Shown here: positions 32,697 through 41,073 of the stretch, piece after piece
Layout of the letters: every line of letters starts with the position of its first letter
Position numbering within the stretch: the stretch's first letter is position 1
Assembly (NCBI RefSeq): GCF_026342435.1
Contig: NZ_JAPEMT010000004.1
Coordinates: forward strand, 372,001 to 436,000
Reading direction: 5' to 3'
DNA: 64,000 nt
Origin: Streptomyces sp. NBC_00237
GTDB lineage: Bacteria > Actinomycetota > Actinomycetes > Streptomycetales > Streptomycetaceae
Program-made: the position numbers and the translations under genes
Notes under the pieces: model-generated
What the model was told of the DNA's origin: nothing
What the model saw: only the letters and a program-made list of their open reading frames with translations
Database searches by the model: none

Positions 32697-33208
32697 GCGC
32701 GACACTGGTCAGGACCGTGGTTCCGGCGACGCTCGCGACCGCGCTCACCGGCATCGGCGGCCTCCACCTCCTCTGGACGTTCACCCCCTGGCCCCTGCCG
32801 GACGCGACGACGTTCTCGAACCTCATCGGCGGCGAGGCCAGCGGCACCATGCCGCCGGTCGCCCCCACCGCACTGGTGGGCTCGGCCCTCATCGGCAGCG
32901 CCGCACTCACCCTCATGGTCAACGAGACTCTTCCCGGGGTCGGCCCGGAGCGCCTGCGCCGCCTCGGCGTCTACGGCCTCTCCGGTGTCATGCTGCTGCG
33001 CGGGGTGGGCGGCTACGCCCTGAACCGGGGCTCCACCAGCGGCTTCCGAACCTGGAACTCCGCGCTGTACTCACCGCTGTGCATCGGCCTCGGCATCCTC
33101 GCGGGAACCGTCGCCGTCTCCGCCACCCGGCGCGCCCAGGCCACCGCCGACGACACCCCGGCACTCCAGACCCGACGCCTGCCGTTCACCCGGTTCCGGC
33201 GGGCGTGA
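32693..33208 (+). CDS. DUF3995-family membrane protein
   Basis: A 171-residue protein with four membrane helices. It carries the family pattern of a short cytoplasmic N-terminus, GGLHLLWTF early, and NRGSTSGFRTWNSALYSPLC near the last helix. Start ATG overlaps the stop of the DUF2867 gene. Function unknown. Its 3' end is overlapped on the opposite strand by an MFS remnant. Confidence 0.8.
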   Translation: MSATLVRTVVPATLATALTGIGGLHLLWTFTPWPLPDATTFSNLIGGEASGTMPPVAPTALVGSALIGSAALTLMVNETLPGVGPERLRRLGVYGLSGVMLLRGVGGYALNRGSTSGFRTWNSALYSPLCIGLGILAGTVAVSATRRAQATADDTPALQTRRLPFTRFRRA

Positions 33209-33361
33209 TCGACGCGGCGACGAGCGCGGTCAGCACGCGCATCGCCATCAGCACGGCGTAACTGGGGGCCAGCGCGGTCGCCACCTTGGAGGCGGCGAAC
33301 ACCACCAAGCCGCCCACCACCAGGGCCTTGCAGTAGCTGTTGCCGATGCTGGAGCAGTCAT
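33186..33361 (-). pseudogene. Short internal fragment of an MFS transporter
   Basis: The minus strand encodes ALVVGGLVVFAASKVATALA then PSYAVLMAMRVLTALVAAS, an unmistakable MFS helix 3-4 segment, and then a stop. An ATG with a few codons (ATGACTGCTCC) precedes it in a shifted frame, as if the original start were joined by a deletion to the middle of the gene. It lies downstream of a MerR-type dyad. Confidence 0.75.
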
Positions 33362-33379
33362 GCGCGCACCGTAGGACCC

Positions 33380-33393
33380 TGACACCAGTGTCA
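33380..33393 (-). promoter_or_regulatory. MerR-type dyad before the MFS fragment
   Basis: TGACAC and GTGTCA are perfect arms with a 2-bp centre. On the minus strand it reads TTGACACTGGTGTCAGGG, with TTGACA as a -35 box and TACGGT further on, ending near the ATG of the MFS remnant. The operator has outlived its gene. Confidence 0.6.
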
Positions 33394-33410
33394 AGCGCAA
33401 GCTGCCGAGG

Positions 33411-33698
33411 TCAGCCGACAGGCGCCTCATCGCCCCCGGGCCCGACCCCGGAACGGACGCTCGCGTGATGCGCGGCGAGCCGCCCCCTGGCCTCCTGAAG
33501 GCGGGCGATCCGCTCGTCAACACCGGCCAACCTCCGCTGTGCGGTGCGTAGTTCGGCCGCACAGCGAGGGGAGTCGGCCAGCGGACGGTCCAGGCAGCCC
33601 GCCGCCAGGTACTGGGCGACGTCCTCGGTGGTGAGGCCCGCGCCGAGGAGTTCCTTGATGTTGCGGGCCACGGCGACGGCGCGCTCGTCGTATCGCAT
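33411..33698 (-). pseudogene. MerR regulator lacking its DNA-binding domain
   Basis: The 95 codons encode the C-terminal part of a MerR protein (RYDERAVAVARNIKELLGAG then LTTEDVAQYL, and a coiled dimerisation helix). The first HTH helix and recognition helix, normally ending GYRRYD, are absent. An in-frame TGA stands two codons before the ATG. It is probably not functional as a regulator. Confidence 0.75.
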
Positions 33699-33813
33699 GT
33701 CAGGTCAAGGCGCGGGCGGCGCGCTGCTATTCCGTCCAGGACAGAGCCGTACAGGACTGGTCCATGCAGGACCGAGCCGTACGAGACGCATCGCCGCCCG
33801 CGCGTGCGGGGGA

Positions 33814-34428
33814 TCAGACGACTCCGGAGTCGGTGATGGTGACCGGGGCCTTGGTGGTCCCCTCCTGCGAGCCCTGCGCCTCCGCCTTGCGGACGACGTC
33901 CATGCCCTTGACGACCTTGCCGAAGACGACGTGCTTGCCGTCGAGCCACGGGGTGGCGGCCGTGGTGACGAAGAACTGCGAACCGTTCGTGTTCGGGCCG
34001 CTGTTGGCCATCGAGAGCGTGCCCGCGTCGGTGTGCTTCAGCGAGAAGTCCTCGTCCTTGAAGGTCTCGCCGTAGATGCTCTTGCCGCCGGTGCCGTCGC
34101 CCGCGGTGAAGTCGCCGCCCTGAAGCATGAAGTCCGGGATGATCCGGTGGAAGGTCGACTTCTTGTAGCCGAAGCCCTTCTCGCCGGTGGCCAGGGCACG
34201 GAAGTTCGCGGCGGTGCGCGGCGCGACGTCGTCGCGCAGGGCGAATTCGATGCGCCCGGCGGGCTTGCCGTCGATGGCGACGTCGAAGAAGACGTTCTTG
34301 CCCGGGGCGGCGGGCTTGCTCGACGTGGACTTCTCGGCGGTCGGCTCCTCGGCGCTGGAGCAGCCGGAGAGGAACGGAACCGCCAGAACGGCGGCGGAGA
34401 CGGTGAGGACGAACGAGCGACGGCGCAC
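33814..34428 (-). CDS. Exported cyclophilin-type peptidyl-prolyl isomerase (lipoprotein)
   Basis: A 204-residue protein with a lipoprotein signal (RRRSFVLTVSAAVLAVPF then LSGC, Cys about 23), a Ser/Pro/Glu linker and a cyclophilin domain: NFRALATGEKGFGYKKSTFH then RIIPDFMLQGGD, GPNTNGSQFFVTT and LDGKHVVFGKV. The FH..R and F..TGG..Q active-site positions are present. It would assist folding of exported proteins at the outer membrane face. GTG start with GGAAGG upstream. Confidence 0.92.
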   Translation of the reverse strand: MRRRSFVLTVSAAVLAVPFLSGCSSAEEPTAEKSTSSKPAAPGKNVFFDVAIDGKPAGRIEFALRDDVAPRTAANFRALATGEKGFGYKKSTFHRIIPDFMLQGGDFTAGDGTGGKSIYGETFKDEDFSLKHTDAGTLSMANSGPNTNGSQFFVTTAATPWLDGKHVVFGKVVKGMDVVRKAEAQGSQEGTTKAPVTITDSGVV

Positions 34429-34587
34429 GGTTGCGGGCCTTCCGGGTCAGGAGTTACTGGTGCGATGAACGGTCCATGTTCTCCCGGACCCGGGCGGAGT
34501 CGGAAATGACACCGTGCCGGTCACCCGGACGGAGGCGGGCGGACCTCCCCGGCGGAAGACCCGGACGGACTCCCCCGCCGCCTCCGC

Positions 34588-34926
34588 TCAGTCCTCCCCC
34601 TTCCCGTAACCGGCCTTCAGCGCCAGCTGCTGGAGCAGCTCGCTCGACGAGGTGTCACCGCGCCCCGTGTCGTGCACCTCCGCCAACTGGTGGAAGACGA
34701 AGGCGAACACGCTCACCAGGCGCGCGGTCGACCGCCGCAACTCCCTTTCCTCCTCCTCGGAAAGACCCGTCGGCAGCGCCCCGTCGAGCAGCTCCGCCAC
34801 CAGCTCGCCGACCACACGCCCGTCGGCGGGCTCGTGCCCGTGCGGATCGCGGTGGATGTCCCGGTACCACTGGCCGCTCTGGGTCAGCACGCCGATCACC
34901 CTGGAGAGCATCTCTTGTTCCTTCAT
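34588..34926 (-). CDS. Small acidic protein of unknown function
   Basis: A 112-residue, mostly helical, soluble protein (LSRVIGVLTQSGQWYRDIH, ERELRRSTARLVSVFAFVFH). I do not recognise the family. The start at 34926 is preferred to 34983 because upstream residues are Arg-rich and unlike the rest. It stands alone between the cyclophilin gene and the agmatine-deiminase remnant. Confidence 0.6.
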   Translation of the reverse strand: MKEQEMLSRVIGVLTQSGQWYRDIHRDPHGHEPADGRVVGELVAELLDGALPTGLSEEEERELRRSTARLVSVFAFVFHQLAEVHDTGRGDTSSSELLQQLALKAGYGKGED

Positions 34927-35047
34927 GGTCCGGAGCGTACGGCGATGTGCGCTGCCGTACGCCCCGAACCGGAGCGATCTCACACGCCTGATCTCACACG
35001 CCTGTTTTCCCGCGCCTGATCTCCCGCGCCCGAACGCATCCCGCCCG

Positions 35048-35242
35048 TCACACGGCGGGCTGTTGCCGCGTCACGCAGTGGATGCCGCCGCCGACCGCCG
35101 CCCGGTCGGCCGTCGTATCGCCGAAGTGGGTGCTGATGACAGCCCCGTTGCAGAGGTAGTAGGTGGCGTACGAAGCCAGGAAGCAGGAGGTCGCGTCGAC
35201 GTGGCCGGATCCGAAACCGGTCCCCGCACGGGGCCCGTGCAC
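35048..35242 (-). pseudogene. Degenerate C-terminal remnant of an agmatine deiminase
   Basis: The minus strand encodes ASYATYYLCNGAVISTHFGD, ADRAAVGGGIHCVTRQQPA, the same order of motifs as the C-terminus of the intact enzyme at 36435 (ANFYVAND..FGDRKADD..GGGGIHCSTHDQP), including the nucleophile Cys. About 25 residues normally found between FGD and GGGIHC are missing, as is the N-terminal 80%. A perfect copy of the TetR operator lies upstream of it at 35367. Confidence 0.8.
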
Positions 35243-35366
35243 GGACGCGTACTCGTACGGGTCGATGTGGCGGCCCTCCCCCGGCGCGCGGTGCTCGCTG
35301 CGCTTTGCAGCCCCGGCGAGACCCCTGCGAGAGAGGCAGAGGGCTGGAGAGCACTCATTGCCGTAC

Positions 35367-35384
35367 TGACTGAAATTTCAGTCA
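35367..35384. promoter_or_regulatory. TetR operator, copy 1 (perfect 18-bp palindrome)
   Basis: TGACTGAAATTTCAGTCA is a perfect palindrome. Its outer arms are identical to those of the second copy at 36203, and the two flank the TetR gene. This copy faces the decayed agmatine-deiminase gene. Confidence 0.85.
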
Positions 35385-35498
35385 TAACTCTGCGCATACG
35401 GGACATCACCTACGCCAGACACGGCGAAACCCGGGAAACCCCTCCGCCGGAACGAACCCCGAACGGGCCGAACCGAGCCCGCGGAACCGGACCGGCAG

Positions 35499-36080
35499 CT
35501 ACAGCTGCCGCAACCCCGCCACCTCCACAGCGACCGCCTCCCGCATGAGGGTCCGCGCGTGCTCGATGCCGAGGCTCCCGCTCAGCCACCGCATGCTCAA
35601 CCCCTGGAGGAGGGCGGTGAGCCGCTCGGCGGAGGAGGCCAGTGAGGCGGCCGACGCCATGGGCCGCACCTGCCCGAGGAGGATCGCCACCTCCTGCACC
35701 CACTGGAGCGTGGCCCGCGCGAGATCCTCCCTCAGTACGGGATCGAACACGGCGCTGGCCTGGAGTTCTCCCCAGGCGGAGCTGTTCTCGCGCACCTCGG
35801 GGGTGTCCTGGAGCTCCAGCAGCAGGACCTGTTCCAGCTCCTCGCGCGGAGCGAGCGGCTCGGCGTCGGGGTCCTGGGTGGTCGTGTACCGCTCGGCGCG
35901 GTCGTTGATGAACTCCAGCGTGTGGCGCAGGACCCCGGTGCGGTCCTTGAAGTGGTAGTAGATGAGGCCGGTCGAGACACCGGCCTCGGTGGCCAATTCC
36001 TCCACGCGGAGCCCGCGGACCCCGCGCCGGGCGATGACCCGGGCGGCCGCTTCAAGGATCTGAGTACTACGAGACGCCAT
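35499..36080 (-). CDS. TetR-family regulator of the agmatine-deiminase locus
   Basis: A 193-residue regulator opening STQILEAAARVIARRGVRGL then RVEELATEAGVSTGLIYYHF, a clear TetR HTH (BetI-like), followed by a helical ligand domain. The start at 36080 is set by the HTH; the open frame upstream is Gly/Arg-rich. Two copies of the same 18-bp operator flank the gene (35367 and 36203), so it is likely to repress itself, the divergent exported agmatine deiminase, and the decayed copy. A polyamine or agmatine ligand is a reasonable inference. Confidence 0.88.
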   Translation of the reverse strand: MASRSTQILEAAARVIARRGVRGLRVEELATEAGVSTGLIYYHFKDRTGVLRHTLEFINDRAERYTTTQDPDAEPLAPREELEQVLLLELQDTPEVRENSSAWGELQASAVFDPVLREDLARATLQWVQEVAILLGQVRPMASAASLASSAERLTALLQGLSMRWLSGSLGIEHARTLMREAVAVEVAGLRQL

Positions 36081-36202
36081 GCCGTCAACCCTATCCGGAC
36101 CGTCAGGACCCTCGGACGATCCTGCGCCACCCCCATCCAGTCCCTCACCTGCGTACCTGCCCCGACCAGGCAGAATCCACCTCAACCTCACCCCTCCCAG
36201 TT

Positions 36203-36220
36203 TGACTGAAAATCCAGTCA
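36203..36220. promoter_or_regulatory. TetR operator, copy 2
   Basis: TGACTG-AAAATC-CAGTCA has the same 6-bp arms as copy 1 and the same total length. It lies in the region between the TetR gene and the intact agmatine deiminase gene. Confidence 0.85.
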
Positions 36221-36434
36221 GTGTCACAGTGACGTCGTCTCGGCCACCCCCACATAGGTCGGCCACCCCCACCCACGCAGGGCACCGCCGCCTCCCCCAC
36301 CACCTCACCGGCATGGAAAGGACGGGACGCCACTCGCGTGAAGTCCGGGTCCGTAGGTCCCGCCCGCCGCGCGCGCCTCACGTCGCGTGCGCGGCTGCCC
36401 GTTAGCCTCGCCCAGCCCACGATCGGAGTCCCCC

Positions 36435-37637
36435 GTGTCCCGCTTCCTCCCCTCCCCCTTCCGTACCGGCAGCTTCTCTCGCCGTACGACCCTGCGTGCC
36501 TTCGCCGGGATCGGCGGCGCCGTCGCCCTCGGTGCCACCGCCTGCGGCCCCGAGGACTCCCCGAAGACCACGGGCGCGGTCACCCCGGCCGGGGACTCCT
36601 CGGTAACTGCGGCCCCGTCCACCGAACGCCGCCGCTTCGGCGCCGAGTGGGACAGCCACACCCGTACCTTCATGTCCTGGCCCGCCCTGGAATCCGTGTG
36701 GGAGAACGACCTCCGCTACGTGCGCGAGGACATCGCGCGCATCGCCCGGGCGGTCGGGAAGTACGAGGCGGTCGTCATGATGGCCCGCCCGGACCAGCAG
36801 AAAGCGGCCCAGCGGGCGTGCGGCTCGGACGTCGAGGTCATCGCCCTCCCGGTGGACGACCTGTGGGCCCGCGACACCGTCCCGGTCTTCGTGGAGGAGG
36901 GCGACGAGGTCGTCGGCGTCGACTTCAACTTCAACGGCTGGGGCAACAAGCAGGAGCACGGCAGCGACGCCAAGGTCGGCCGCACGCTGCTCGCCAAGTA
37001 CGGCGTCCCGCGCGTCCAGGCACCGCTCGTCGCGGAGGGCGGTTCCTTCGAGACCGACGGCGAGGGAACCCTCCTCGTCACCGAGAGCTCGATCGTCAAC
37101 GACAACCGCAACCGGGGCAAGAACCGGGACCAGATCACGAAGGAGCTGATGTCGACCCTCGGCGTCGAGAAGGTCGTCTGGCTGGCGGGCGTCCGAGGCC
37201 AGGACATCACCGACGCGCACGTGGACAGTCTCGTACGGTTCACCGCACCCGGTGTCGTCCTCTTGGACCAGGCGTTCCCCGGCACGCCTCCCGACTCCTG
37301 GTCCCGCTCCGCCGACCAGGCCCGCTCGGTGCTCTCCCGCGCCACCGACGCGCGCGGCCGGAAGTTCGAGATCATCGACCTCCCCCAGCCCGACCTGGAC
37401 CGCATCACCGGCGAGGGCGACGACTTCGTGTCGACGTACGCCAACTTCTACGTCGCCAACGACTCCGTCTTCATGCCGAAGTTCGGCGACCGCAAGGCGG
37501 ACGACAGGGCCCGAGGCATCCTCCAGGAGCACTTCCCCCGGCGGGACGTCGTCCAGGTCACGATCGACACCATCGCCTCCGGCGGTGGTGGCATCCACTG
37601 CTCCACGCACGACCAGCCCGGAAAGCCCGCTGCCTGA
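36435..37637 (+). CDS. Exported agmatine deiminase (peptidylarginine-deiminase family)
   Basis: A 400-residue protein with a twin-arginine signal (FSRRTTLRAFAGIGGAVA) that ends in a lipobox (LGATAC), so it is probably a Tat-exported lipoprotein. The enzyme domain has FGAEWDSHTRTFMSWP, LPVDDLWARDTVPVFV, VAEGGSFETDGEGTLL and a C-terminal GGGGIHC with the nucleophile Cys389, all typical of agmatine deiminase, which converts agmatine to N-carbamoylputrescine. Export is unusual for this enzyme, which is cytoplasmic in most bacteria. GTG start with GGAG six bases upstream. The downstream gene starts three bases after its stop. Confidence 0.9.
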   Translation: MSRFLPSPFRTGSFSRRTTLRAFAGIGGAVALGATACGPEDSPKTTGAVTPAGDSSVTAAPSTERRRFGAEWDSHTRTFMSWPALESVWENDLRYVREDIARIARAVGKYEAVVMMARPDQQKAAQRACGSDVEVIALPVDDLWARDTVPVFVEEGDEVVGVDFNFNGWGNKQEHGSDAKVGRTLLAKYGVPRVQAPLVAEGGSFETDGEGTLLVTESSIVNDNRNRGKNRDQITKELMSTLGVEKVVWLAGVRGQDITDAHVDSLVRFTAPGVVLLDQAFPGTPPDSWSRSADQARSVLSRATDARGRKFEIIDLPQPDLDRITGEGDDFVSTYANFYVANDSVFMPKFGDRKADDRARGILQEHFPRRDVVQVTIDTIASGGGGIHCSTHDQPGKPAA

Positions 37638-37639
37638 CG

Positions 37640-38557
37640 ATGGCCACGACATCCCCCCGCCGCCCCGGGCTCCTGGGCACGGTCCTGATCCTCCTCACCG
37701 TCACGGCGGCCGTACTCGGCGGCCTCTGGCTCCAGTTCGGCGAGCGCGAGGACCAGGACGCCCGCTCGACCGTGGGCAGTTCGGCCCCGGACCGTATCGA
37801 CATCGACGCGTCCGTCCAGCGCGTCGACGCCCTCGGCCGGGAGCTGGCGCTGCGGGTACGGGTCACACCGCGCGGCGCGTACGCGGAGGCGGGCGGGGTG
37901 GCCCCGGTCGAGGACCTCACCCTCCAGACCTCGCCCTCGGTGCGCGGCGACCTGTCCTTCCCCGCCCACCGCCGCATCGCGAGCGTCGACGTACCGGTCA
38001 CGCTGACGGGCGGCTCCGTCACGGACTACCCCTTCGACGCGTACGCGGCGGAGTTGGAGTTCGGGGCGGTGCTGGCCGGGGAGGGCGTCCCCGTGCGCAT
38101 GACCCTCTCCAGCAGCGACGCCCTGTTCGCCCTCGACGTCGGGGGCACGACGGTGCGGGACGCGGTCGCCTTCAGCGCGGACGTGTCCCGCTCCCGGAGC
38201 GTGCTGGTCTTCGCCGTGTTCATGATGTGCGCGATGTGGGCGCTGGCGGTGGCGGTGCTGATGGGCAGCTGGTTCCTGGTCAGTCGGCGCAAGGGCCTGA
38301 CCTGGCCCGCGCTGAGCTGGATGGCCGCCACCCTCTTCGCACTGGCGGCCTTCCGCAACGCAGCCCCGGGCACGCCGCCGATCGGCAGCCTGCTGGACTA
38401 CCTCGCCTTCTTCTGGGCGGAGATCCTGATCGCGTTCTGCGTGATCGTGGTGGTGGTGCGGGGCGTACGGATGGAGGGGCCACCGGCACCGGAGGCCCCG
38501 AGGGGCCCGGCCGTGACAACAGTCCCGGAAGCCCCGGAAGCCCCCTCCCCGGGCTGA
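37640..38557 (+). CDS. DUF4436-family membrane protein
   Basis: A 305-residue protein with an N-terminal membrane anchor (residues 10-32), an extracytoplasmic beta-rich domain (about 40-175) and three more membrane helices (about 190-290), followed by a Pro-rich tail. The layout and YPFDAYAAELEF segment fit DUF4436, of unknown function. Its ATG lies three bases after the agmatine deiminase stop, so the two are co-transcribed and perhaps work together at the membrane. Confidence 0.78.
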   Translation: MATTSPRRPGLLGTVLILLTVTAAVLGGLWLQFGEREDQDARSTVGSSAPDRIDIDASVQRVDALGRELALRVRVTPRGAYAEAGGVAPVEDLTLQTSPSVRGDLSFPAHRRIASVDVPVTLTGGSVTDYPFDAYAAELEFGAVLAGEGVPVRMTLSSSDALFALDVGGTTVRDAVAFSADVSRSRSVLVFAVFMMCAMWALAVAVLMGSWFLVSRRKGLTWPALSWMAATLFALAAFRNAAPGTPPIGSLLDYLAFFWAEILIAFCVIVVVVRGVRMEGPPAPEAPRGPAVTTVPEAPEAPSPG

Positions 38558-38799
38558 CCGGTCAGCGTGCCGTCGTCACCGGGGCCAGTGACGGCACCGG
38601 CCTCGCCACCGCCACCAGAACCGGGGCGCCATCAACCTCCGCCCGGGGCTCCCGCCTCTACGGACCGAGCGGCCCCGGGCACCTGGGCGGCCCCCCGGCC
38701 GAACAGAAGCTCCACTCCCGCTTGCGCGGCGCCGACGAAGCCCGCCGCGTCTGGCAGGTGTCCCAGGAACTCACGGAGGCCGCGTTTCCCGAGGGGTGA
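38554..38799 (+). pseudogene. Internally deleted short-chain dehydrogenase
   Basis: One frame joins the first strand of an SDR (LTGQRAVVTGASDGTGLATA, a degenerate TGASxGxG loop) to the last 55 residues of such a protein (LYGPSGPGHLGGPPAEQKLH, then DEARRVWQVSQELTEAAF). The whole core with Ser-Tyr-Lys is missing. There is no independent start; the frame overlaps the DUF4436 stop by four bases. Confidence 0.7.
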
Positions 38800-38853
38800 G
38801 GCGTCGGCGGGCAGGAACCTGCGGTGCAGGCCCGCCCCCGCGACTCCCCCGCC

Positions 38854-40365
38854 TCACCCGGTGACGCGCTGCTTGGCGTGCTCGCCTTCACCTTCACCGT
38901 GCTTGGCGTGGGTGGTGACGCCGTGCTGCTCTTCTTCGGGACGGGCCTTCTTGGGCAGCAGGAAGGTGATGGCGAGGAAGCCCACCAGGAGACATGCCTG
39001 GACGATCAGCGCGTGGTGGAAGCCGGTGGTGAAGTCGCCGGTCTTGGCCCGGGCGAAGAACACCGAGCCGAAGACCGCGACGCCGATGGAGCCGCCGACC
39101 GCCTGGACCGCCGACAGGACGCCGGAGGCGGACCCGATCTCGTCGTCGTCGACCGCGGCCAGGATGAAGCTGAACAGGGCGGCGATCACCATGCCCGCAC
39201 CGATGCCCGCCACCGTCACGCCGGGAGCGATGTCCCAGATCGAGAACGAGCCGGTGTCGAGGCCGTCGAGCTCGATCCACAGCAGAGCCGCACCGGCCAG
39301 TTGGACCAGCGGTCCGATCTGCAGCACCTTGCGGCCGATCCGGTCCGCGAGGAACGCGCCGCTGACCGCGCCGCCGATCGCCGTTCCCACCGCGAGGGGC
39401 AGGTTGCCGAGCCCCGCGTCACCGGCGCTGAAGTGCTGGCCGAGCTGGAGGAACAGGGTCAGCGTGAGCTGGGTGCCGACGAGCCCGCCGAAGAACAGGG
39501 CGATGCCGCCGAGTCCGACGGTGAAGGCGGGCTTGCGCAGGAGGCCCGGTGTCACCAGCGGTTCACGGCCCTCGGCGGCCGTTCGGCGCTGCTGGAGGGC
39601 GAAGAGGGCGAAGCCGACCATCGAGGCGGCCATGCACAGCCACGACCACAGCGGCCAGCCGTCCTCCTGCCCCTGGTTGAGCGGCAGTACCAGGAGTGCG
39701 CAGGAAGCCACGACGAGGGCAGCGCCCGTCAGGTCGACCCGTACCGCACGGTCGCCCGCCTTCTTAGGCACGAACTTCGCGGCGAGGACCAGCGCCGCGA
39801 ATCCGATGGGCAGGTTGATCAGGAACACCGACCGCCAGCCCAGACCGAAGAAGTCGCCCTCGATCAGGAAGCCGCCCAGGACCGGGCCGATGATGCCGCC
39901 CAGGCCGAGGACGGGACCGAAGATCGCGAAGACCCGGGTGAGTTCGGGGCCGGAGAAGTTCTCGCGCAGCAGGCCCAGGCCCTGGGGCAGCAGCATGGCC
40001 CCAGCCGTGCCCTGGATCAGGCGGAAGCCGATCAGCGCCTCGATGTTCGGCGCGGCCGCGCACAGCAGCGAGCTCGCGGTGAAGGCCGCCAGGCCGATCA
40101 GGAACATCCGGCGCCGGCCGTACCGGTCGCCGAGCCTGCCGCCGAGAACCAGTCCGGCGCCCAGCGTGAGGGCGTAGCCGCCGATCACCCATTGCAGCCC
40201 GACGGAACCGGCCCCGAGCGACTTCTCCAGGTCCGGCCCCGCGACGTTGACGATCGAGGCGTCCAGGAGGTCCATGACCTCCGCGACGATCACCACCACC
40301 AGGATCAGCCACCGCCAGCGGTAGGGCTCGGCCGTCTCGTCAAGGGTGGGGGACGAGTCACGCAC
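38854..40365 (-). CDS. DHA2-family MFS drug exporter
   Basis: A 503-residue, 14-helix exporter. Motif D1 (MDLLDASIVNVAGPDLEKSL) and motif A (GGRLGDRYGRRRMF) mark the DHA2 group, and the C-terminus is a His/Glu/Gly-rich tail. The frame is open to an ATG-ATG pair at 40383, but that pair overlaps a strong ribosome binding site (GGAGGT), seven bases before the GTG at 40365, so the GTG is the more likely start. The substrate is unknown. The SDR remnant upstream on the other strand is unrelated. Confidence 0.9.
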   Translation of the reverse strand: MRDSSPTLDETAEPYRWRWLILVVVIVAEVMDLLDASIVNVAGPDLEKSLGAGSVGLQWVIGGYALTLGAGLVLGGRLGDRYGRRRMFLIGLAAFTASSLLCAAAPNIEALIGFRLIQGTAGAMLLPQGLGLLRENFSGPELTRVFAIFGPVLGLGGIIGPVLGGFLIEGDFFGLGWRSVFLINLPIGFAALVLAAKFVPKKAGDRAVRVDLTGAALVVASCALLVLPLNQGQEDGWPLWSWLCMAASMVGFALFALQQRRTAAEGREPLVTPGLLRKPAFTVGLGGIALFFGGLVGTQLTLTLFLQLGQHFSAGDAGLGNLPLAVGTAIGGAVSGAFLADRIGRKVLQIGPLVQLAGAALLWIELDGLDTGSFSIWDIAPGVTVAGIGAGMVIAALFSFILAAVDDDEIGSASGVLSAVQAVGGSIGVAVFGSVFFARAKTGDFTTGFHHALIVQACLLVGFLAITFLLPKKARPEEEQHGVTTHAKHGEGEGEHAKQRVTG

Positions 40366-41073
40366 GCCAGTTACCTCCATCATGAAGCAATTCCACGATG
40401 AAGGTAAATTGGTCTCGACGGGTTGTCAAAACGGCGCGAAGAAGCCCTCGACGGGACGACCGAACTGCAGCCGACCACGTCACGGATGCATCCGCGCCCC
40501 CTTCAGGACCTTGTTCACGGCGTTGCGCGGGCGGTTGCCAAGGGCTTCCACTCAACGAGAAACGCACTCTGAGCAGGCGATTCACGTGACGCCCGGTCGC
40601 TGGTAGGGCACCAAGGCCGTCGCGGGGGGCGAGAGGGGGACAGCGTGTCGACACGGGCACATCACCGGACGGTCCGGGGTGATCGAGATCCGCGACCTGC
40701 TGGCGCGCGTCCTGGATTCGTCCGTGGAACTCGCTGCGGCCGGCGTCGGGCTGAGTGAGGCGGCGTACCGGGTACGGGAAGCTCACGGGGGACGATGGCA
40801 GGCCGCCCTCTAGCCCCCGCTTCGCTTTTCGGGCATTCAGGCAATCACGCAACAGCTCCGTCGCCCAGTGGCCGCTGCACCGGTACCGGGAGGACCAGTT
40901 CCGCCAGTACTGGAGATGTACGGATAGGGATATCCATCGAACGCGTTCAATCCAGGTGTCAGAGTTGATCCACCGTCAGGCCCCCGCAGGAGCGGGTACC
41001 CGGCGCGCTTGCCCGCACGGCGTGACCTGCCGGAGCGGAGCCGGTATCAACCAGAACCGCGAAAGGGACCCCC
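40366..41073. other. Long intergenic region between the exporter and FabG-like genes
   Basis: These 708 bases hold promoter-like AT-richer sequence next to the exporter (around 40380-40440), a near-dyad ATCACCGGAC/GTCCGGGGTGAT just before a 44-codon ORF, a perfect decamer palindrome GAACGCGTTC (40939-40948), and a good ribosome binding site for the FabG paralogue. Apart from the small ORF listed separately I see no gene. Confidence 0.6.
40679..40813 (+). CDS. Possible 44-residue protein, unknown
   Basis: A GTG-started ORF encodes VIEIRDLLARVLDSSVELAA followed by GVGLSEAAYRVREAHGGRWQ and a TAG. The amino-acid balance and third-position G/C are those of coding sequence, but no family is recognised and no ribosome binding site is clear. 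It may be a gene fragment. Confidence 0.35.
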   Translation: MIEIRDLLARVLDSSVELAAAGVGLSEAAYRVREAHGGRWQAAL

